A stretch of 7,740 nucleotides of DNA from Limnochordia bacterium. GTDB taxonomy: Bacteria; Bacillota; Limnochordia; Darwinibacteriales; DTU012. Where the stretch lies: positions 1 to 7,740 of the forward strand of contig SKHL01000064.1 of assembly GCA_007116995.1 (NCBI GenBank), written 5' to 3'. Of the stretch, positions 1 through 4,825 are shown piece by piece. The notes under the pieces were generated by a model. The model did no database searches and was not told where the DNA came from. It worked only from the letters and a program-made list of their open reading frames with translations. A program made the position numbers and the translations under genes. Numbering within the stretch: the stretch's first letter is position 1; each line of letters begins with the position of its first letter.

Positions 1-684
1 ATTTAAAATTTGATGGGTATCGGTACGGGCTTCCCCATCCTCTCCAATGACCCAACCGGCCGGCACATCTTTATCCATCCTGTCATAGACTTCCAGCTTT
101 CCTCGTTGGCTTAGCGATGTAGCACAATCAAGGACAAATGGGAATTCCTCATCAGTAGGCATCCCAAACGTTAAGGGGTTAGTCCCCACCATATTCTCCA
201 CACCAAATGTGGGTGCAACGGAAGGTCTAGCGTTTGTGCCAGTAATCCCGATCATCCCTGCTTCTACCGCCATCGTAGCATAATAGCCTGCGATACCATA
301 ATGGTTAGAATTCCGTACTGCCACCATTCCCATACCATATTGTTTTGCTTTATTAATAGCTAGCTGCATCCCCTGTTGGCCTACTACATGGCCCATACCA
401 TGATTTCCATCGAGAACAGCGGTGGTAGGTCCTTCCTTTATGATGTCTACTTTCGTCTGAGGTAAAATCGTTCCCTGTCGAATTCGTTGAATGTAGATAG
501 GCTTTAAACGACTAATCCCATGGCTATCGATCCCTCGCTTATCTGATTCGATTAAAACTTCCGCACAGACTTTTGCTTGATCCGTCGGAACGCCTTCTTT
601 AACAAATACATCAATCATAAATTCTTCTAAGACATCAGCTGGAATTCGCACAGTGTTGTTATCAGTTGTAGGTTTACTCGCCAT
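1..684 (-). CDS. Ldh_2-family malate/L-lactate/ureidoglycolate-type dehydrogenase, N-terminal part
   Basis: I translated this by hand from the minus strand: 228 codons open from the ATG at 684-682 to the window edge, so the C-terminal third (family proteins run about 330-360 residues) lies outside. Members of this NAD(P)-dependent family, distinct from the Rossmann-fold Ldh/Mdh, interconvert 2-hydroxy and 2-oxo acids (malate, lactate, sulfolactate, ureidoglycolate) in the cytoplasm. Hallmarks seen: RGIDSHG at about residues 50-56, whose His is the conserved catalytic candidate; DGNHGMGH at about 92-99; RNSNHYGIAGYY at about 124-135; GTNPLTFGMP at about 167-176; and DCATS at about 185-189. The start is supported by a purine-rich AAAGGGTGG a few bases upstream and by the usual short lead-in before the first helix. 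It is divergent from ackA. The substrate cannot be told from this fragment; malate, lactate or sulfolactate are all possible. Confidence 0.88.
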   Translation of the reverse strand, partial: MASKPTTDNNTVRIPADVLEEFMIDVFVKEGVPTDQAKVCAEVLIESDKRGIDSHGISRLKPIYIQRIRQGTILPQTKVDIIKEGPTTAVLDGNHGMGHVVGQQGMQLAINKAKQYGMGMVAVRNSNHYGIAGYYATMAVEAGMIGITGTNARPSVAPTFGVENMVGTNPLTFGMPTDEEFPFVLDCATSLSQRGKLEVYDRMDKDVPAGWVIGEDGEARTDTHQILN

Positions 685-788
685 CACTACCACCCTTTCA
701 CCAGTTATCCTATTTGTATCTTATCTTCAAGATTTAATGTAACATTCCTGCTCCGGACTAAGAATAATGGCGTGAACTTATTTTATCC

Positions 789-863
789 TTATCGAGATCA
801 ACACAGATAAATTTTGTAAAAAACTAAGAGATATTTACACAGGATTTGTTCTCTTTATCGAGA
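789..863. repeat. Pair of 9-bp direct repeats (TTATCGAGA) in the ackA upstream region
   Basis: TTATCGAGA occurs at 789-797 and again at 855-863, exactly 66 bases apart, which is about six helical turns. The second copy lies inside the spacer of the candidate ackA promoter. Between them is an imperfect inverted repeat, TGTAAA (815-820) and TTTACA (834-839). The arrangement would suit a regulator binding two same-face sites, but this is inference; a 9-bp repeat in 250 AT-rich bases could also be chance. It does not match a CcpA cre site or a Rex site that I recognise. Confidence 0.35.
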
Positions 864-875
864 ATTATACATAAT
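846..875 (+). promoter_or_regulatory. Candidate sigma-A-type promoter for ackA
   Basis: TTGTTC (846-851) and CATAAT (870-875) are separated by 18 bases, each close to the -35 and -10 consensus. Transcription would start near 882, about 55 bases before the ackA start codon. An alternative -10, TATACA at 866-871, leaves only a 14-base spacer and is less likely. The call is by eye only. Confidence 0.45.
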
Positions 876-883
876 TGATAGGT

Positions 884-910
884 GCCTCTAATGGCTTAGG
901 GGCTTTTTTT
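884..910 (+). terminator. Terminator-like hairpin with T-run in the ackA leader
   Basis: GCCTCTAA (884-891) pairs with TTAGGGGC (896-903) over 8 base pairs including one G-U, around the loop TGGC, and is followed directly by seven T's (904-910). This is the form of an intrinsic terminator for plus-strand transcription, yet it lies between the candidate promoter and the ackA ribosome site, and the gene to its left runs the other way. It may attenuate ackA or block stray antisense transcription from the left. If transcription starts near 882, it would instead be a 5'-end stem-loop that stabilises the mRNA. Confidence 0.6.
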
Positions 911-936
911 ATGCTAAAGAGTAGGAGGTTGACTTA

Positions 937-2139
937 ATGAAGATTTTGGTATTAAATAGTGGGAGTTCGTCTATCAAATATCAGTTATTTGACATGATTG
1001 ATCAGTCTGTCTTAGCCAAAGGCTACGCCCAGCGCATTGGAATTGAAGATTCATATCTAGAGCATAAAAACAATCGTGGTGATAAAGTCAAAATTGAACA
1101 AGAAATTCACAACCATAATGAAGGAATTCAGCTTGTAATCAAGGCATTGCTCGATCAAGCACATGGAGTACTTACATCTCTTGACGAAATTGACGCGATT
1201 GGACATAGGGTCGTCCACGGTGGAGAGAAGTTTCAACAATCCACTTTAATTACTGATGATGTCATTGCTCAAATTCAGGCAGTTTCTGACTTAGCTCCTC
1301 TTCATAATCCCCATAATCTAGCAGGGATAGCAGTATGTAATCAGATCATGCCTAATAAGCCCCAAGTCGCTGTATTCGACACCGTATTTCATCAAACCAT
1401 GGAAAGCCAAGCGTACACTTACGCACTACCCTACAGATATTACCAAGAGTATGGCGTAAGAAGATATGGTTTTCACGGCACATCTCATCAATATGTGACC
1501 AAACGTGCAGCAAAGGTCCTAGCTAGACCGCTAGCGGATCTAAAACTGATCAGTTGTCATCTCGGAAATGGAGCGAGTATAACCGCTGTTAAAGCAGGAA
1601 AGTCCATTGATACTAGTATGGGTTTAACACCATTAGAAGGTTTAGTGATGGGAACCCGTAGTGGCGATCTCGATCCCGCTATCATCAACTATTTGATTGA
1701 AAAGGAAAACCTCACCATTAGTGATGTGGATAGTATCCTCAATAAGCAAAGCGGATTACTTGGGATATCAGGAATAAGTAATGACCTAAGAGACATCCAA
1801 AAAGCTGCCAGAGAAGGAAACAAACAAGCTCAAATCGCTTTGGATGTCTTTATCTATCGTATTCAGAAGTACATCGGAGCCTACTTCGTAGCTTTAGGCG
1901 GAGTGGACGCTATAATCTTTACTGCTGGCGTGGGTGAAAACGAGAGCAACATCCGGAAAGAAATCTGTGATGGCCTAGGTGTTTTAAACATCAAGCTCGA
2001 TGCTACATCGAACCAACTTCGTGGAGAAGAAGCCTGTATCTCCACGATAGACTCTAGTGTAGCTGTCTTAGTCATACCTACGAATGAAGAACTAATGATT
2101 GCCCAAGATACAAAAAAAATCGCCCTCAGAGCGACCTAG
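937..2139 (+). CDS. ackA: Acetate kinase
   Basis: This cytoplasmic enzyme catalyses acetyl phosphate + ADP to acetate + ATP, the substrate-level phosphorylation step of acetate-forming fermentation, and can run in reverse for acetate activation. The 400-residue length matches the family. The residues studied in the Methanosarcina enzyme fall at the same numbers here: Asn7 in LVLNSGSSS, Arg91 in GHRVVHGGE, Asp148 in VFDTVFH, His180 in YGFHGTSH, Arg241 in MGTRSGDLDP and Glu384 in PTNEELMIA. The start is supported by AGGAGG at 923-928 with an 8-base spacer. No phosphotransacetylase gene (pta) adjoins it: the upstream gene is divergent and the downstream one convergent, so it is probably transcribed alone and ends at the hairpin at 2181-2226. 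The leader carries a terminator-like hairpin and a direct repeat that may control it. Propionate or butyrate kinase activity is possible as a side reaction, but the sequence is clearly of the AckA type. Confidence 0.98.
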   Translation: MKILVLNSGSSSIKYQLFDMIDQSVLAKGYAQRIGIEDSYLEHKNNRGDKVKIEQEIHNHNEGIQLVIKALLDQAHGVLTSLDEIDAIGHRVVHGGEKFQQSTLITDDVIAQIQAVSDLAPLHNPHNLAGIAVCNQIMPNKPQVAVFDTVFHQTMESQAYTYALPYRYYQEYGVRRYGFHGTSHQYVTKRAAKVLARPLADLKLISCHLGNGASITAVKAGKSIDTSMGLTPLEGLVMGTRSGDLDPAIINYLIEKENLTISDVDSILNKQSGLLGISGISNDLRDIQKAAREGNKQAQIALDVFIYRIQKYIGAYFVALGGVDAIIFTAGVGENESNIRKEICDGLGVLNIKLDATSNQLRGEEACISTIDSSVAVLVIPTNEELMIAQDTKKIALRAT

Positions 2140-2180
2140 TCTTCTGACGAAGCCTCAGAGTTATCAGAGGAAAATAGTAG

Positions 2181-2226
2181 AAAAAACACCGCATGTATCC
2201 CTGACTTGATACATACGGTGTTTTTT
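2181..2226. terminator. Bidirectional intrinsic terminator between ackA and the PatB-like gene
   Basis: CACCG (2187-2191) pairs with CGGTG (2216-2220) and, after one C/A mismatch, ATGTATC (2193-2199) pairs with GATACAT (2208-2214) around an 8-base loop. Six A's (2181-2186) and six T's (2221-2226) flank the stem, so both strands show a hairpin followed by a U-run. It sits 41 bases after the ackA stop and 8 bases after the stop of the convergent gene, and can end both transcripts. Confidence 0.92.
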
Positions 2227-2234
2227 CATTGATA

Positions 2235-3410
2235 TTACTTCCGATGTGTAGTCACAGTCTGAACAATCCGTTGTAGCCCCTCTTCAAGCAAAGACCGGGG
2301 ACAAGCAAGGTTAACTCGCTGAAACCCTATACCACCAGGACCAAAGACGCGCCCATCGCTAATGGCTACTTTTCCTTCCGTTAATAGTTTTTTCTTTAAT
2401 TGACTGGATTTTATACCGACATGATTAAAGTCTAACCATAACAGGTAGGTTCCCTCTGGCTTTATGATGCGCACCTCTGGTAGATACTGTGATATGTAGG
2501 CTTGAGCGAACTCTAGGTTCATCTCTAAGTAGTGAATCAGTTCATCTAACCACGACTCACTATTAGCATAAGCTGCTTCTAGAGCCGTAATTCCGAATAC
2601 ATTACCTAGATCCAACTCATAACTCTCTAGTGCTGTATTATATCTTTTTCGAAGCATTGGATTGGGAATTACACAAAATGATGTACTTAAACCCGCTAAA
2701 TTAAAGGTCTTGCTTGGGGCCATACAGGTAATAGTATTCGCCGCAAGATCCTGATTAAGTCGACTAATGGGAATATGGATGTTTGGGCTAAAGATAATAT
2801 CAGACCAAATCTCGTCAGAGACGATCAATATATTATTTTGTAGGCATAACTCACCAAAACGAACTAACTCTTCTTGAAGCCAAACCCGCCCCACAGGATT
2901 ATGGGGACTACATAAAATTGCCATCCGCACTCCACTAGCGAGTTTTGACTCTAGATCATCAAAATCCATACGATAGCATCCGTCTACTTGCTGCAAGGGA
3001 TTATCCACTAACTCCCGATTATTGCTGCGAATCACCTGACTAAAAGGATAATAAACAGGGGATTGAATTAGGATCTTATCATTTGGCTGTGTAAACGTAT
3101 TGACACTTAACGCGATAGATGGAACAACTCCAGGTGCATCACAAATCCAATCCCGGGATATATCCCAACCATGACGCTTAGCTAACCAGTCCATAATAGC
3201 TTGATAGTAACTGGGGGGTCGATTTGTGTACCCAAAAATTCCATGAGCTGCTCGCTCCATAATCGCCTTGGATACTTCTGGCGGAGCTAAAAAGTCCATA
3301 TCTGCAACCCACATAGGCAGTGCGTCCTCTTGCCCAAAGTATTGCTCTAAATAATCCCACTTGATCGAGCTTGTGTTTTTTCGGTTAACGATCACATTAA
3401 AATCTGGCAT
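2235..3410 (-). CDS. patB: PatB/MalY-family PLP-dependent aminotransferase or cystathionine beta-lyase
   Basis: This fold-type I PLP enzyme belongs to the PatB/MalY group, whose members cleave C-S bonds of cystathionine or cysteine conjugates to give pyruvate, ammonia and a thiol, or act as aminotransferases. Numbered from the start chosen here, visible signatures are KWDYLEQYFG near the N-terminus, LPMWVADMDF at about 31-40, GIFGYT at about 57-62, SPHNPVGR with the cofactor-contacting Asn at 171, SDEIWSD with Asp199, PSKTFNLAGL with the Schiff-base Lys at 234, and RVNLACPR near the C-terminus, whose first Arg probably holds the substrate carboxylate. I chose the ATG at 3410-3408 (391 residues): AAAGGTAGG lies about 9 bases upstream and the family starts just before this point. 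The ATG at 3440 would add 10 residues (MLTKKGRRTA) and has no good ribosome site. The channel gene ends 40 bases upstream, so the two are probably co-transcribed. The precise substrate is not shown. Confidence 0.9.
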   Translation of the reverse strand: MPDFNVIVNRKNTSSIKWDYLEQYFGQEDALPMWVADMDFLAPPEVSKAIMERAAHGIFGYTNRPPSYYQAIMDWLAKRHGWDISRDWICDAPGVVPSIALSVNTFTQPNDKILIQSPVYYPFSQVIRSNNRELVDNPLQQVDGCYRMDFDDLESKLASGVRMAILCSPHNPVGRVWLQEELVRFGELCLQNNILIVSDEIWSDIIFSPNIHIPISRLNQDLAANTITCMAPSKTFNLAGLSTSFCVIPNPMLRKRYNTALESYELDLGNVFGITALEAAYANSESWLDELIHYLEMNLEFAQAYISQYLPEVRIIKPEGTYLLWLDFNHVGIKSSQLKKKLLTEGKVAISDGRVFGPGGIGFQRVNLACPRSLLEEGLQRIVQTVTTHRK

Positions 3411-3450
3411 AGCTGTGCGCCTACCTTTCTTTGTGAGCATGATCTCATCA

Positions 3451-4692
3451 CTATTCTTGATTCCGAGAAAAAAACCCAGCTAACCGAGTTAAATCATATC
3501 CAGTTGGCTCCTGGGCAACTCGCAGGTCAAATTCGGATATAATAGCCAAGAGATGATCAAATATGTCTGCTTGAATTGCTTCATAATTTCCCCAATCAAT
3601 ATCATTGGAAAATACATAGATTTCCATAGGCAACCCTTTAATGGTAGGGTGTAGTTGCCGAATTAATATCAGCATATCTTGATGCACCTTAGGATGATGA
3701 CGCAAATAGGCTTCAATATATGCCCGAAAGGTCCCTAAATTCGTCATACGTCGACCATTAGCGAGCACACTAGTGTCAATTTGATTCTGGTCATTATATG
3801 TGGCGATTTCCTTCCGTTTCTGATCAATATAATCCCTTAGTAAATGAATGCGACTGAACTTCTCCAACAACTGATCATCACAAAATCGGATGCTCGTTTG
3901 ATCGATTAAGATCGAACGTTTAATGCGCCGACCTCCTGAATCTGTCATTCCCCGCCAGTTGCGAAAGGAATCCTCAATCAACCGATAAGTGGGGATGGTA
4001 GTAATTGTATTGTCCCAATTACGAATTTTAATCGTGTGCAGAGCTAGCTCGACAACAGCACCGTCGGCTTCATATTTGGGTATCTCTAGCCAATCACCCA
4101 CTCTTATTAAGTCATTCCCCATTATCTGGATACTAGCGATAAATGAAAGAATAGTATCCCGAAAGACTAACATCAATACTGCTGTTAGAGCACCAAAGCC
4201 ACTTAAGAAAAACCATGGTGATTGGTCAATTAAGATAGCTATCACTAGGATACCGGTGGCCAAATACATGATCAGTTTTACAATCTGCACATACCCTTTT
4301 AATGGTCGTCTGTTAGAGATAGGGTAGGTGTTATAGATATATAGAGCTCCGGTTAACAGCCGATCGATAGATGTCATTAGAATTAAATAGATCCATACAC
4401 TGAGAAACTTCTGTAACGTATCGCCAAATGTGGGTAGAAACTCAACACCTTGATATAGGATCAGTGCTGGGATCAATTGGGGGGTATTCTTAAATACTCC
4501 CTGTTCAAATAAGATCTGGTCCCAATCTCGTTTGGTCTGACAGAAGATAAAGTACAAGAAACGAAGTACAAAATGCTTTGCAAACAGATAGAGTATTAAG
4601 CCTAATGTAGCTAACCCGATAACATATAACACTTCCTGAATGATTGGTTCTGTTAAGACAAAATCCCAAATGCTAGTCAACTCCAACCTCAT
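3451..4692 (-). CDS. ybdG: MscS-family mechanosensitive channel, YbdG/MscM type
   Basis: This inner-membrane channel should open under membrane tension and release solutes during hypo-osmotic shock. Its 413 residues are close to the roughly 415 of E. coli YbdG, and longer than MscS itself. Hydrophobic segments lie at about 18-37, 70-88, 94-112, 134-156 and 161-190. The last is the pore-lining helix and runs into the MscS signature (FRDTILSFIASIQI, then DLIRVGDWLEIP at about 194-205) and the cytoplasmic beta domain with VVELALHTIKIRNWDN. The segment GRRIKRSILIDQTSIRF at about 254-270 is characteristic of the YbdG subgroup, as is the early CQTKRDWDQILFE at about 51-63. The start has AAAAGG with a 7-base spacer. 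A candidate promoter and a strong hairpin lie upstream, and the PatB-like gene follows 40 bases downstream. Whether it gates at a YbdG-like high threshold is not known from sequence. Confidence 0.92.
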   Translation of the reverse strand: MRLELTSIWDFVLTEPIIQEVLYVIGLATLGLILYLFAKHFVLRFLYFIFCQTKRDWDQILFEQGVFKNTPQLIPALILYQGVEFLPTFGDTLQKFLSVWIYLILMTSIDRLLTGALYIYNTYPISNRRPLKGYVQIVKLIMYLATGILVIAILIDQSPWFFLSGFGALTAVLMLVFRDTILSFIASIQIMGNDLIRVGDWLEIPKYEADGAVVELALHTIKIRNWDNTITTIPTYRLIEDSFRNWRGMTDSGGRRIKRSILIDQTSIRFCDDQLLEKFSRIHLLRDYIDQKRKEIATYNDQNQIDTSVLANGRRMTNLGTFRAYIEAYLRHHPKVHQDMLILIRQLHPTIKGLPMEIYVFSNDIDWGNYEAIQADIFDHLLAIISEFDLRVAQEPTGYDLTRLAGFFSRNQE

Positions 4693-4709
4693 TCACCTGC
4701 CTTTTCCGA

Positions 4710-4743
4710 GAATACTGATAGGTTACACCACCTAACAGTATTC
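4710..4743 (-). promoter_or_regulatory. 34-base inverted repeat (hairpin) in the leader of the channel gene
   Basis: On the plus strand GAATACTG (4710-4717) pairs with CAGTATTC (4736-4743); after one A/A mismatch TAGGT (4719-4723) pairs with ACCTA (4730-4734) around a 6-base loop. That is 13 pairs with almost perfect dyad symmetry. No T-run follows on either strand, so it is a poor terminator. It ends 17 bases before the channel start codon, just ahead of the AAAAGG ribosome site, and begins where the candidate promoter would start transcription. It could be a 5'-end mRNA-stabilising stem, a translational control hairpin or a DNA operator. Confidence 0.65.
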
Positions 4744-4747
4744 TGCG

Positions 4748-4776
4748 ATTTAATAACCATAATATGGTAAATCCAA
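4748..4776 (-). promoter_or_regulatory. Candidate promoter for the channel gene, with palindrome in its spacer
   Basis: Reading the minus strand, TTGGAT (4776-4771) and TTAAAT (4753-4748) are 17 bases apart, a weak match to -35 and -10. The spacer holds a 13-base palindrome, ACCATA-A-TATGGT (4756-4768), which could be an operator. Transcription would start near 4741. The -10 match is only four of six, so this is tentative. Confidence 0.3.
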
Positions 4777-4825
4777 TTAGTCTTAGTCTGTACAACTCTT
4801 GGATAATTAATCAAAATACTAACTA

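Noticed and set aside
815..839. TGTAAA...TTTACA as a CcpA cre or Rex operator controlling ackA
   Set aside because: The 13-base spacing and absent core bases do not match cre, and the arms are not the TTGTGA/TTCACA type expected for Rex.
884..910. Fluoride or other known riboswitch in the ackA leader
   Set aside because: I could not find the conserved core bases of any riboswitch class I know; only the simple terminator-like stem is present.
911..937. An 8-codon mini-ORF (ATG at 911, stop TAA at 935-937) overlapping the ackA ATG
   Set aside because: It starts right after the seven T's with no ribosome site, and its codons are the ackA Shine-Dalgarno itself. A leader peptide is possible but unsupported.
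3411..3440. Longer PatB-like protein starting at the ATG at 3440
   Set aside because: The extra 10 residues have no counterpart in the family and no ribosome site precedes that ATG, whereas the ATG at 3410 has AAAGGTAGG at good spacing.
3989..4327. 112-codon plus-strand ORF inside the channel gene, and other short ORFs at 1057-1239, 1881-2075, 3178-3360 and 5174-5371
   Set aside because: Each lies wholly within a well-supported gene in another frame, has no recognisable family features and no ribosome site of note; they are frame shadows.
4710..4743. Intrinsic terminator for the dehydratase gene
   Set aside because: The stem is strong but no T-run follows it on the minus strand (the next bases are TCGGAAAAGG), so classic rho-independent termination is unlikely.
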